The position numbers and the translations under genes were made by a program. Under the pieces are notes generated by a model. The model made no database searches and was not told the DNA's origin. It saw only the letters and a list, made by a program, of their open reading frames with translations. From Gammaproteobacteria bacterium (GTDB lineage: Bacteria; Pseudomonadota; Gammaproteobacteria; Pseudomonadales; Balneatricaceae), in NCBI GenBank assembly GCA_030748435.1, contig JASMLZ010000090.1, positions 1 to 40,647 on the forward strand: a stretch of 40,647 nucleotides of DNA. Reading direction: 5' to 3'. Numbering within the stretch: the stretch's first letter is position 1; the number at the start of each line of letters is the position of its first letter. Below are positions 8,110 through 16,427 of the stretch, piece after piece.

Positions 8110-9023
8110 AAACCGTTGCGTGTCATATTCATTCCTACAGTTTGCATAATCATTTTATTCACCTGCCTGAATATGATGTATTTCGCTTTATTGATCATGC
8201 TCGGGAACTGGGGTTTACTGGTGTCAACATTTCCGCTAACGGTCCCGGTTACCGTAATTTGGGTGGTACCACAGGGCAGCACTTTGCCAAGGTTAAACAG
8301 TATCTGCAGGCCCATAATATGGCTTGTGAACTGGATACCAGTGATACCAGTGTAGGTCATATGACAGGTTTGTTGCATGTGGCGCAGGCCATTGGTGCAG
8401 ATACTTTGCGGGTTTATACCCGCTATCAGGGCAAGATCAGTGAGGTAATGCAGTGGACTATCAGGGATTTGCAGGCCCTGGCTCCGGTGGCTGAAGACTT
8501 GTCTGTACAGATTGTACTAGAGAATCATGAAGATTTTACCGGTAGCCAAATTGCTACCATACTTGATACCGTCGACAGCCCCTGGGTAAAGGCACTATAT
8601 GATTATGGTAACAGCCAGAATGTGGCTGAAGACCCCTTGTCGGCTTTGCAGGCCATGGCTCCGCATATTACGCGCATACATATGAAAGACCATATAGTAA
8701 TAAAACATGCCGATAAGTACTGGACTCAGGGTGTAGCGATTGGTAAAGGTACTCTGCCTTTTGCTGAGTTGACTCGTCGCTTGTTGGCGCAGGGGTTGAC
8801 CCGTTTGTGTTTTGAAAATAGTTGGGGTTATGTGGCACCGATTAGTGACACCCATGGCCCGTTGCCCAAGAGCACTTGCTTTACAGTATTTGCTCAGGCA
8901 CCGATGGTGGCGTTGCAATTACCCCCAGACCAGGCGGTGGCAGGTGAGGCGCAGGCGCTAGTTGATGGTATAGAATATTTGCGTCAGGTTTGTGCGCACT
9001 TGGGTTACCAGGTATTGGCCTAA
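8106..9023 (+). CDS. Sugar phosphate isomerase/epimerase family TIM-barrel protein
   Basis: A 305-residue protein of the xylose-isomerase-like (AP endonuclease family 2) fold. Metal-site segments are visible: LENHEDF near 138, LYDYGNSQN near 162, IHMKDH near 195 and CFENSWG near 237, which together give the usual Glu/Asp/His/Glu set. Members isomerise or epimerise sugars, keto acids or inositols; the substrate here is unknown. Its ATG overlaps the upstream kinase stop, so translation is coupled. Its stop TAA shares bases with the stop of the convergent LysR gene. Confidence 0.7.
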   Translation: MKTVACHIHSYSLHNHFIHLPEYDVFRFIDHARELGFTGVNISANGPGYRNLGGTTGQHFAKVKQYLQAHNMACELDTSDTSVGHMTGLLHVAQAIGADTLRVYTRYQGKISEVMQWTIRDLQALAPVAEDLSVQIVLENHEDFTGSQIATILDTVDSPWVKALYDYGNSQNVAEDPLSALQAMAPHITRIHMKDHIVIKHADKYWTQGVAIGKGTLPFAELTRRLLAQGLTRLCFENSWGYVAPISDTHGPLPKSTCFTVFAQAPMVALQLPPDQAVAGEAQALVDGIEYLRQVCAHLGYQVLA

Positions 9024-9955
9024 ATTTTGGCACCCCATTGCCACATATCTTGTGGTTGTTCCTCGATGGCTTGAATGCGTTTGCGCAATTGTTCAGCTAC
9101 TGCTTGCGTAATTTGTGAACGGGGTCGATCGGCAGGGTACAGGATACCGAATTTGAATAGTATCTCTGGTGTAAAGGGACGAAATACTATTTTGCCCGGT
9201 TGCGCGAAAGAGCAGTAGCTGCTCACCGAAATGGGGTCCATGATACAGACGCCCAGCCCCCGTTCCACAAAGCGTAATGCCGGAATAAAAAAGCGGGTTT
9301 GCAGGCGTACATTCATTTGATGGCCGCCAGCACCAAATAGTTGCTGGAGCGCATGGAAGGTCACATGGTCCGGGTGCAGAGTAATCATGGGCTCATTATC
9401 CAGCAAGGCTGGAGTAATGACCTGACTGTCAGCCAACGGGTGATCAGCCGGCAGGGCACAGACACAGGCTAGGGCAAAAGTTTCCTTCTCAATGGCAGGA
9501 TCTTTATCGGTTATTTCTGCCAGACCCAGATCATACTGGGCGGAAGCCACCCATTCCTTCACATCTTCAGAAGTGCGTGTTTGCAGGGATGCGCGTACCT
9601 TGGGATGTTGTTCTAGAAAGTCGGCAATCAGGTCCGTCATAAAGAAGCTGGAAGGCCCGGGCATGGAGCCGATGCGCAGGAAGCCGTATTGTTTATTCTG
9701 GATATCTTTAACGGTTTGGCTGACATCGTTGATACGAGTAAAGATTGCCTCTACTTCATGGTAGACATAATTGGCTTCTGGTGTAGGGTATAAACGTTTT
9801 TTGCGGCGTTCAAATAACTGGAAGCCGATATCCTTCTCCAGCGAACTGATCATCATACTAACAGCTGGTTGGCTTTTAAACAGTTGGTTGGCTGCCTGCG
9901 AAACAGATCCTGTTAACATCACAGCCCGAAACGCTTCCATATGGCGCAGGTTCAT
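9020..9955 (-). CDS. LysR-type regulator, OccR/NocR-like (1)
   Basis: A 311-residue LysR-family regulator with an N-terminal winged helix-turn-helix (residues 2-60; SVSQAANQLFKSQPAVSMMI) and a periplasmic-binding-protein-like effector domain (about 92-300). The opening MNLRHMEAFRAVMLTGSVSQ is very like the octopine and nopaline regulators OccR/NocR, recalled from family knowledge and not searched. It lies next to a second LysR gene of the same orientation, upstream of the divergent FAD-oxidase operon. The ATG at 9955 has an AAAGGG ribosome binding site 6 nt upstream. The 86-nt gap to the next LysR gene is very AT-rich and probably holds its promoter. Confidence 0.88.
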   Translation of the reverse strand: MNLRHMEAFRAVMLTGSVSQAANQLFKSQPAVSMMISSLEKDIGFQLFERRKKRLYPTPEANYVYHEVEAIFTRINDVSQTVKDIQNKQYGFLRIGSMPGPSSFFMTDLIADFLEQHPKVRASLQTRTSEDVKEWVASAQYDLGLAEITDKDPAIEKETFALACVCALPADHPLADSQVITPALLDNEPMITLHPDHVTFHALQQLFGAGGHQMNVRLQTRFFIPALRFVERGLGVCIMDPISVSSYCSFAQPGKIVFRPFTPEILFKFGILYPADRPRSQITQAVAEQLRKRIQAIEEQPQDMWQWGAKI

Positions 9956-10041
9956 GGTTTTTGCCCTTTATTTATCAGTAAGTATTATTAACTATATCTG
10001 AAAAACATATTTATTTTATATTTTTTTGTGAATATGTTTAG

Positions 10042-10950
10042 TTAGTGACAAAAGTGCTCTTCTGTATACTGCTTAAGTAAAGCTTCAAAAGTCTGCAGAA
10101 AAGCCTGTTTTAGCCCGGAAGCTGGTGCGTGGTCGTTGAAAATAACGCCATATTCAAAGGCAACAGTGGGCAGAAAAGGCCTTACTGCGCCGCCGAGACG
10201 ACTATGGTGGATGGCGGTAAAAGGATCAATAATCGATATTCCCATACCTTCCATTACCAGATTAACAGCCGCCAAAGAAAGTGGTGTTTCCATTTTTATA
10301 TTAGGTGTTACCGCCGCGGTTTGCAGTACGGCATCCACCTTTAAGCGTGTCAGGGTGCCCTGACTAAGGGCCACAAAAGGCTGATCTTCAAGGTCTGCGG
10401 CAGTAATGCTATGTAGCGCAGTTAAAGCATGATCGGGGGGTAGAATACACACACATTGGGCATGGTATTGGCGCACCAGATCGATGCCTGGGGCCTTTGC
10501 AGGCAAGGCGACAAAGCCCAGATCGCATTGTTGTGATGCCACCATGCCGGCCACTGTCTGGGTGCGGTTCACCTGCATGGAGACAAATACCTCAGGGCGC
10601 TCGATGTTGAACTGATTTACTACCCGCGGCAGAAAACCGTTAATCAGAGCCGGCATGGTGGCCAGTTGCAAGTGTCCGACCCTGCTTTGGCGGATATGAT
10701 TGGCAACTTGGGCAATGCGATCCAGCCCTACAAAAGATCTGGATACCTCCTCGAACAGGGCTAAGCCCTCACTAGTGGCAAACAGACGACCTTTGCGGCG
10801 GTGAAATAAAGGAAATTGCAGATCTGCTTCCAGATCCCGGATTAAACGAGTGACGGCTGGCTGTGAAATATGCAGCATGCTGGCGGCATTCGTTACACTG
10901 CCGGTCAGAACGATAGCGCGAAAGGCTTCAAGGGCACGAAATGTCATCAT
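10042..10950 (-). CDS. LysR-type regulator, OccR/NocR-like (2)
   Basis: A LysR-family protein of about 302 residues with the helix-turn-helix at the N-terminus (SVTNAASMLHISQPAVTRLI), then a linker helix and effector domain. Segments such as FVGLDRI and TMPALINGFLPR match my memory of OccR/NocR and related opine or amino-acid regulators. The frame also opens with a TTG at 10956; ATG at 10950 or 10947 is more likely. It diverges from the FAD-oxidase operon across 130 nt that contain a palindromic LysR box, so it is the best candidate for the operon's direct activator and for self-repression. Effector unknown. Confidence 0.87.
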   Translation of the reverse strand: MMTFRALEAFRAIVLTGSVTNAASMLHISQPAVTRLIRDLEADLQFPLFHRRKGRLFATSEGLALFEEVSRSFVGLDRIAQVANHIRQSRVGHLQLATMPALINGFLPRVVNQFNIERPEVFVSMQVNRTQTVAGMVASQQCDLGFVALPAKAPGIDLVRQYHAQCVCILPPDHALTALHSITAADLEDQPFVALSQGTLTRLKVDAVLQTAAVTPNIKMETPLSLAAVNLVMEGMGISIIDPFTAIHHSRLGGAVRPFLPTVAFEYGVIFNDHAPASGLKQAFLQTFEALLKQYTEEHFCH

Positions 10951-10965
10951 AAACAACAGTATAAA

Positions 10966-10984
10966 CCATAATATTTTGTTATGG
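10966..10984 (+). promoter_or_regulatory. LysR-type operator, perfect interrupted palindrome
   Basis: CCATAA (10966-10971), 7 nt, TTATGG (10979-10984). It contains the classic LysR T-N11-A core (T10969 and A10981). It sits just upstream of the predicted -35 box of the FAD-oxidase operon and close to the start of the divergent LysR gene, the expected place for an LTTR recognition site. Confidence 0.6.
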
Positions 10985-10989
10985 AATGG

Positions 10990-11017
10990 TTGAAAAATGG
11001 TATTTGAATTATATGTT
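10990..11017 (+). promoter_or_regulatory. Predicted promoter of the FAD-oxidase operon
   Basis: TTGAAA (10990-10995), 16-nt spacer, TATGTT (11012-11017). It would start transcription near 11024, downstream of the ATG at 10997, and so supports the GTG at 11081 as the true start of the first oxidase gene. Confidence 0.4.
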
Positions 11018-11080
11018 TGGGTTGTTTATTGTGGTTCTACAAGATTAGGTCAGCCCATTATAAAGCAGGTGGTAATTTTG

Positions 11081-12181
11081 GTGCAGTATGATGTTACCGT
11101 TATTGGTGGTGGGGTAGTAGGAGCCTCAGTAGCAATGGGTCTAGCCCGCAAGGGATTGCAAACAGTCGTGCTGGATGAAGGTGATATGGCTTATCGCGCC
11201 AGCCGTGGAAACTTTGGACTGGTTTGGGTGCAGAGTAAGGGGGCAGGCTGTCCCGACTATGCTGAATGGACTCGCTGTTCGGCTGCTTTGTGGCCACATT
11301 TTGCCCAGCAGTTGCAAGATGAGGTTGGCATTGATGTGGCTTACCGACAAAGTGGTGGCTTGGATCTTTGTTTTAGCGAGCAGGAGTTAGCCGCCAGTGC
11401 TACCAAAATTGCCGCACTAAATAGCCATGCGCCCAGTGCAGGTTTATATAGCCAACTGGACCGCAACAGTCTGCAGGAGATGATTGGACCACTGGGCAGT
11501 AGCGTAGTGGGGGCAGGCTATTCGCCGTTGGATGGTGATGTTAATCCGCTTAAGTTGCTGCAGGCTATGCATGCCGCGTTGCAGCGTTATGGTGGTGATT
11601 ATCAAGCCAACTGCAGGGTGGCCAATATAGAGCGTAGGGGGGATGAGTTTGTTATTAATATCCCCCATAGTCGAATCACTAGTCATAAAATTGTATTGGC
11701 AGCGGGCCTGGGGAATATCAGTCTGGGAGCATATTTGGGACTGGATGTGCCAATACGTCCATTGCGAGGTCAGATTTTGGTGTCGGAGCGTATGCCGACT
11801 TTTTTGTCGATGCCTACTTCTATCGTGCGACAAACGGAAGATGGCACCGTGCTGATGGGTGATTCAAAAGAAGATGTGGGTTTTGATGATGGTACCGATA
11901 TGCAGGTAGCCAGTGCTATTGCCCAGCGGGGTATTATGGCATTTCCACAATTAGCTGCCACGCGCATTATTCGTTGCTGGGGGGCATTGCGCATTATGAC
12001 GCGTGATGGTCTGCCGCTCTATGCTAACCCGTCAGACGAGCCTGGAGTCTATATATTAAATGGTCATAGTGCCGTTACTCTGGCTGCTGTGCATAGTAAA
12101 CAGGTGCCAGACTGGATTGCTGGAGCCACAAAACCACCGCAAATTGCTGCCTTTGGGTTGGAGCAACGCCATGTTTGTTAA
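11081..12181 (+). CDS. FAD-dependent amine/amino-acid dehydrogenase, catalytic (HcnC/OoxB/LhpB-like) subunit
   Basis: A DAO-family flavoprotein of 366 residues. The Rossmann FAD motif VIGGGVVGASVA is close to the N-terminus, followed by ASRGNFGLVWVQSKG near 40, a segment I associate with the catalytic subunits of heterotrimeric dehydrogenases (hydrogen cyanide synthase HcnC, opine oxidase, D-hydroxyproline dehydrogenase). The GTG at 11081 is chosen because AGGTGG lies 8 nt upstream and it puts the FAD motif at residue 8; the ATG at 10997 lacks a ribosome binding site and overlaps the predicted promoter. The next gene, a [2Fe-2S] subunit, overlaps its end, and an HcnB-like subunit follows, so all three parts of the complex are present. 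Substrate unknown. Confidence 0.8.
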   Translation: MQYDVTVIGGGVVGASVAMGLARKGLQTVVLDEGDMAYRASRGNFGLVWVQSKGAGCPDYAEWTRCSAALWPHFAQQLQDEVGIDVAYRQSGGLDLCFSEQELAASATKIAALNSHAPSAGLYSQLDRNSLQEMIGPLGSSVVGAGYSPLDGDVNPLKLLQAMHAALQRYGGDYQANCRVANIERRGDEFVINIPHSRITSHKIVLAAGLGNISLGAYLGLDVPIRPLRGQILVSERMPTFLSMPTSIVRQTEDGTVLMGDSKEDVGFDDGTDMQVASAIAQRGIMAFPQLAATRIIRCWGALRIMTRDGLPLYANPSDEPGVYILNGHSAVTLAAVHSKQVPDWIAGATKPPQIAAFGLEQRHVC

Positions 12182-12461
12182 GGTCGGAAAGGTCAGTAAT
12201 ACCAAGATGGTCACCCTGTCGATTGCTGGTCAGCCCGTATCTGTACCTGATGGCAGTACGGTGGCTGCGGCGTTACTGCGTAGTGACAGGAGTTGTCGCA
12301 CTACACCCTCTCAGCACAGTCCACGCGGCCCTTATTGTATGATGGGCGTATGTTTTGACTGTCTGGTGACCATTGACGGCCAAGCCGGGCAACAAGCCTG
12401 CATGATCAAGGTACAAGAAGGCATGCATATAGTGCTAAACAATGGGGGCACAGCAGAATGA
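12171..12461 (+). CDS. [2Fe-2S] subunit of heterotrimeric amine dehydrogenase (HcnA-like)
   Basis: A 96-residue plant-ferredoxin-like protein. Cysteines C56, C61, C64 and C77 form the CX4CX2CX12C cluster site. The segment PRGPYCMMGVCFDC is characteristic of HcnA, the N-terminal part of sarcosine oxidase alpha and the small opine-oxidase subunit. It carries electrons between the flavin subunits and the membrane acceptor. The ATG at 12171 is chosen over upstream frames: a GGAG ribosome binding site lies 7 nt before it, and it overlaps the upstream gene by 11 nt. It overlaps the next gene by 4 nt (ATGA). Confidence 0.85.
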   Translation: MFVKVGKVSNTKMVTLSIAGQPVSVPDGSTVAAALLRSDRSCRTTPSQHSPRGPYCMMGVCFDCLVTIDGQAGQQACMIKVQEGMHIVLNNGGTAE

Positions 12462-13870
12462 ATAGCACTTATGATCTGGTGGTGGTTGGTGCCGGTCCGG
12501 CCGGTATGGCTGCTTGCATCCAGGCCTGTCAACATGGTTTGCGTGTGCTCTTGCTGGATGAACAGGATGGGGTTGGTGGTCAGATATATCGCGGCTTGGA
12601 TAACTTATCGGTGACTGGGCCATGGGTGGATGGCGATACCCTATTAGCAGGGCAAACTTTAGTGGCTGCATGGCGTGATTGTGATTGTGATTACCATGGT
12701 GGTGCCAGCGTATGGAATATCACCCCCGCCGGGGAGATAGGCTATACCCGCAATGGAGAAGCTCGTATGCTGCAGGCTCAGGCTATCATTCTGGCCACTG
12801 GTGCCATGGAACGTCCATTTCCGATCAAAGGCTGGACTCTGCCCGGAGTGATGACCGTTGGTGGGGCTCAAATCCTGCTCAAAACAGAAGGTTTGGCCGC
12901 CAACCATGCGGTGTTTGTTGGTATGGGGCCACTGCTTTATCTCACTGCTTATCAGTATATTCAGGCAGGGGTTAAGGTACAGGCAGTGCTCGATACCACG
13001 CCTAACTATGGCCGCCAGCCCTGGTTGGTTGTTCGTGGTCTTGTTGGGGGTGCGGGTGATCTGTTTGATGGTATACATATGCTGGCGGCCCTGCGGCGTC
13101 ATGGTGTGCAACATATTACCCGGGTTAAAGCTGTTGAGTTGATTGGTAAGGATACTGTTAGCGGGTTGGCCTATCATCGTCGAGGGCGGTGGCAGCAACT
13201 GCAAACAGAGCATGTGTTCTTGCATCAGGGGGTGGTGCCCAATACCAGTCTTACCATGGCTGGTGGTTGTGAGCATACATGGGATGCATCGCAGCTATGC
13301 TGGCGGCCCAAGACAGATAGCTGGGGGGCAACCAGTGTCAAGAGTATTTATCTGGCTGGTGATGGCCGTCGTATTGCTGGTGCCCGGGCAGCTCCATCAC
13401 AAGGGGCTTTGGCAGCGTTGCAGGTTGCTTGCCAACTGCAACGTATCAGTCCGGAACAGCGGGATGCAGAGGCTGCTGTATGGCGCAAGGATTTGCGTCG
13501 GGCCACGGCTTTGCGGCCTTGGTTGGATGCGGTATTTCAGCCGCCCCAAAGCAATCGCCTGCCAGCATCTGATGCTACTTTGGTGTGCCGTTGTGAAGAG
13601 GTGACTGCAGGTGAAGTTAAGGCGGCACTGGCTATGGGATGTCCCGGGCCAAATCAGGTCAAAAGCTTTACGCGCTGCGGTATGGGGCCTTGTCAGGGGC
13701 GTCAGTGCGGTTTGACCTTAACAGAAATGTCGGCCCAGGCCTTACAGACCAGCCCGGATGCAGTGGGGCACTTGCGCCTTAGAATGCCAGTCAAACCCCT
13801 TACTTTTCAGGCTCTCGCTAACTTGACTGAGGCCATACAAGAAAACGAGGCTGGTTGTGAACATCGTTGA
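12458..13870 (+). CDS. FAD/NAD(P)-binding subunit with C-terminal BFD-like [2Fe-2S] domain (HcnB/OoxA-like)
   Basis: A 470-residue flavoprotein of the pyridine-nucleotide-disulfide-reductase fold. GAGPAGMAA (11-19) is the first dinucleotide site, ATGAMERPFPIKGWTLPGV follows near 110, and GDGRRIAGARAAPSQG near 300 is the second FAD contact. The C-terminal 90 residues hold a BFD-like cluster site, VCRCEE and RCGMGPCQG, giving four Cys. This is the architecture of HcnB, the opine oxidase A subunit and the alpha subunit of D-hydroxyproline dehydrogenase. ATGA overlap with the [2Fe-2S] gene and a 14-nt overlap with the next oxidase show tight coupling. Confidence 0.85.
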   Translation: MNSTYDLVVVGAGPAGMAACIQACQHGLRVLLLDEQDGVGGQIYRGLDNLSVTGPWVDGDTLLAGQTLVAAWRDCDCDYHGGASVWNITPAGEIGYTRNGEARMLQAQAIILATGAMERPFPIKGWTLPGVMTVGGAQILLKTEGLAANHAVFVGMGPLLYLTAYQYIQAGVKVQAVLDTTPNYGRQPWLVVRGLVGGAGDLFDGIHMLAALRRHGVQHITRVKAVELIGKDTVSGLAYHRRGRWQQLQTEHVFLHQGVVPNTSLTMAGGCEHTWDASQLCWRPKTDSWGATSVKSIYLAGDGRRIAGARAAPSQGALAALQVACQLQRISPEQRDAEAAVWRKDLRRATALRPWLDAVFQPPQSNRLPASDATLVCRCEEVTAGEVKAALAMGCPGPNQVKSFTRCGMGPCQGRQCGLTLTEMSAQALQTSPDAVGHLRLRMPVKPLTFQALANLTEAIQENEAGCEHR

Positions 13871-14972
13871 TGTGGCTATTATTGGGGGTGGCTTGCATGG
13901 CTGTTCTGCCGCCCTGCATTTGGCGCAACTTGGCGCGCGTGTGGTGCTGCTAGAGCAAAATACTCTGGGGCAGCATGCTTCAGGGGTCAACGCAGGTGGG
14001 GTGAGGACTTTGAACCGCCATATAACGGAAGTACCACTGGCACTGCAGGCGCAATCCATGTGGCACAAGATTGAGCAGTTGGTGGATGATGATTGTGGCT
14101 TCAGAGCCAGCAGTCAGCTACGTCTGGCACTGGATAAAGAAGGTGTTGTGGCTTTGCAGCAGCGCCACCGGCAATTGCGGGCGTTGGGTTATGACCATGA
14201 GCAGTGGTTGGATGCGGCTCAGGTCAGGGAACAGGTGCCTGAGGTTAATCCAGCATGCCGTGGTGGTTTGATGGTAGCAGCTGACGGCCATGCGGATCCC
14301 GTGCGAACAGTCACTGCTTTTGCGCACAAATTACAGCAATTGAAAGTTGATGTCAGGCAACGGACAGCGGTCACTAACCTACGCCAAAGGCAAGGACAGT
14401 GGCAGATTCAGGCGGGCACTGAGCGTATTTTGGCGGCTCGGGTGCTGAATTGTGGTGGTGCATGGGGAGACCGCATTGCCAATTGGATGGGAGACCAGTT
14501 GGCGTTGCAGGCGCGGGCACCGATGCTGATGGTAACAGCAAGCATAGCCCATTTTCTGCGACCTGTTATTGGTATTGAGGGACGTATGTTGTCATTTAAG
14601 CAGCGCAGTAATGGTACGGTGCTGGTAGGCGGTGGCTATCTGGGTAAGGCGGACCGGCAAGTTGGCAGGGCGCAGTTGAATTGCTCAGGTTTGCGCTCTA
14701 GTGCTCGCACTGTGCTGGAGGTTTTTCCAGCTATGGCCGGAGTTAATATTATCCGGGCCTGGGCCGGGCTGGAAGGATATACACCTGATCAGTTGCCTTA
14801 TTTAGGCCGGGGGCGCCAGCAAGGGGCGTTCCATGCCTTTGGGTTTTCAGCCCATGGTTTTCAGCTTGCTCCTTTTGTGGGCAAAATCATGGCTGAGATG
14901 ATATTGGGCGAAAATGATCACCGCAGCTTGTTGCAGCCCTTTACACCAGACCGTTTAAGACTAGGTGATTAG
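13857..14972 (+). CDS. Second DAO-family FAD-dependent oxidoreductase (sarcosine-oxidase-beta-like)
   Basis: A 371-residue flavoprotein with the N-terminal FAD motif AIIGGGLHGCSAALHLAQLG, HASGVNAGGVRTLNRH near 42, LNCGGAWGD near 198 and the C-terminal GYTPDQLPYLGRG plus HAFGFSAHGFQLAP. These fit glycine/sarcosine/D-amino-acid oxidases of the DAO family, closest in feel to SoxB or HcnC. It starts at a GTG at 13857, inside the preceding gene, so it belongs to the same transcript. The operon therefore codes for two DAO-type catalytic subunits and one HcnA-HcnB pair. It may act as an alternative catalytic subunit or in the next oxidation step; sequence alone does not say. Confidence 0.78.
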   Translation: MNIVDVAIIGGGLHGCSAALHLAQLGARVVLLEQNTLGQHASGVNAGGVRTLNRHITEVPLALQAQSMWHKIEQLVDDDCGFRASSQLRLALDKEGVVALQQRHRQLRALGYDHEQWLDAAQVREQVPEVNPACRGGLMVAADGHADPVRTVTAFAHKLQQLKVDVRQRTAVTNLRQRQGQWQIQAGTERILAARVLNCGGAWGDRIANWMGDQLALQARAPMLMVTASIAHFLRPVIGIEGRMLSFKQRSNGTVLVGGGYLGKADRQVGRAQLNCSGLRSSARTVLEVFPAMAGVNIIRAWAGLEGYTPDQLPYLGRGRQQGAFHAFGFSAHGFQLAPFVGKIMAEMILGENDHRSLLQPFTPDRLRLGD

Positions 14973-15409
14973 ATTTATATATAACAAAAACTGATAAAGT
15001 GTTAAAGAAATAATATTTGAATTTATATTTTTGGGGTTTGATAATGATTGTTGTGCTGTATTTCTCAGGTCTGCTTTTAAGACTTGGTAAAAAAATAATA
15101 ATGATGGAGCAGACAGATACCTTCTATTTATCCAATTTTTCTTCTGTATTAATCCGGTTTGGACGTGGCTTGCCATGGTGCTGGGCTGTTAAGGTATAGG
15201 AGTATTTACTGGGTCCACACTAGTGCAGGCTCAGGAAGAAATTTTTTTGCCGGGCTGGTACCGGCTAAAAAGTAATCGGGACTATTGGTCCTGAATAATC
15301 TCCAGATCAGTTGTTGCCTGCGGGCGGCAATGACTCGGAAAACAACCTGAAGCCGCACTTTTATGGTGGTTTAAGGAAATAGCAGTTAACTCAAATCAGG
15401 AGTCTTAAG
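14973..15409 (+). other. Long non-coding region upstream of the TRAP binding protein gene
   Basis: There are 437 nt with no convincing gene. A 60-codon frame at 15017-15199 (TTG start; ATG at 15044) is weakly hydrophobic at its N-terminus but has a poor ribosome binding site. Small hairpins are visible: 15250-15266 (GCCGG/CCGGC), GGAC/GTCC near 15280-15292 and TTGCC/GGCAA near 15313-15330. It probably contains a promoter and leader for the TRAP genes. I see no T-run terminator and no clear promoter. Confidence 0.4.
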
Positions 15410-16408
15410 ATGATAAAAAAAGTAAAATTTCTGGCCGCTATAGCAGGCTTTACCATGGCCATGTCGGGTGCCGTCGCTCAGGCAGAAGATATGACTTTCT
15501 GGCGTATTGGCACCGGTGGTGCAGGTGGTACCTACTTCCCCATTGGCGGTTTGATTTCCAATGCCATTTCCAGTCCTCCGGGTGCTCGTTCCTGTGATAA
15601 GGGTGGTACTTGTGGTGTGCCTGGTCTGGTTGCCATTGCGGTTTCCACTAATGCTTCCGTAGCTAATGCCAATGCCATTCATGCAGGTCAATTGGATGCT
15701 GGTCTGGCCGGTGCCCAGACTGTGGTGCAGTCCTATAACGGTGAAGGCAAGTTTGTTGGTAACAAAAAGGACAAGATTCGTGTTATCGCCAACCTGTATC
15801 CGGAAGATATGCATCTGGTTCTGGCTGAAGGTACTAGTTTGAACAGCTTAAAGGATCTGAACGGTATGGATATCGGTGTTGCAGCTGCGGGTTCTGGTAC
15901 ACAGGTATCGGTACGCATGATCCTGCAACATTATGGTATTAAGGCGAATGAAAACGAACTTAATCTGGGCCAAAGTACCCAGCGTCTGGCTGATGGTCAA
16001 TTGGATGCATTTTTCTATGCCGGCGGTACACCGTTTGCGGCCTTGATTCAGTTGGGTTCTACCAAGGGCTTTAGCCTGTACAAGTTCTCTGCTGATGAAA
16101 TCAAAACCATCAATAAGATTATTCCTTACTATGTTGAGTCCAATATTCCGGCCGGAACCTACGAGAATATCACCACTGATACACCAACGGTGGCGGTTAA
16201 TGGCCAGTTTATTACCTCAGTTGATCAGCCGGAAGAGCTGGTGTATGGCGTAACCAAGGCACTGTGGAGCAAGAAAACCCGCAGTTTACTGGACAAAGGT
16301 CATTCTAAGGGTAAGGCCATTCAGCTTGAAACCGCACTTAAAGGTGTGCTGATCCCACTGCACCCAGGTGCAGAAAGGTTCTACAAAGAAATTGGCATGA
16401 TTGACTAA
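15410..16408 (+). CDS. TAXI-family TRAP transporter substrate-binding protein
   Basis: A 332-residue periplasmic binding protein. The N-terminus (lysines, hydrophobic core, then GAVAQA) is a Sec signal peptide with probable cleavage after residue 25-26. The mature part opens with FWRIGTGGAGGTYFPIGG, typical of TAXI-type TRAP receptors. The ATG has a good AGGAG ribosome binding site. The fused permease follows, separated by 248 nt that hold a large hairpin interrupted by an insertion. TAXI ligands are often glutamate-like or other carboxylates. Here the flanking amine dehydrogenases suggest an amino-acid derivative, which is inference. Confidence 0.93.
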   Translation: MIKKVKFLAAIAGFTMAMSGAVAQAEDMTFWRIGTGGAGGTYFPIGGLISNAISSPPGARSCDKGGTCGVPGLVAIAVSTNASVANANAIHAGQLDAGLAGAQTVVQSYNGEGKFVGNKKDKIRVIANLYPEDMHLVLAEGTSLNSLKDLNGMDIGVAAAGSGTQVSVRMILQHYGIKANENELNLGQSTQRLADGQLDAFFYAGGTPFAALIQLGSTKGFSLYKFSADEIKTINKIIPYYVESNIPAGTYENITTDTPTVAVNGQFITSVDQPEELVYGVTKALWSKKTRSLLDKGHSKGKAIQLETALKGVLIPLHPGAERFYKEIGMID

Positions 16409-16427
16409 ATTAGCCAACACCATCCGC

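Noticed and set aside
15150-15175. Sigma-54-like GG...GC pair before the TRAP operon
   Set aside because: The spacing is one base short and the flanking consensus bases are absent.
15017-15199. 60-codon frame with a hydrophobic N-terminus upstream of the TRAP binding protein
   Set aside because: TTG start or weak ATG at 15044, poor ribosome binding site, no recognisable family, and a low-complexity AT-rich setting. Treated as leader sequence.
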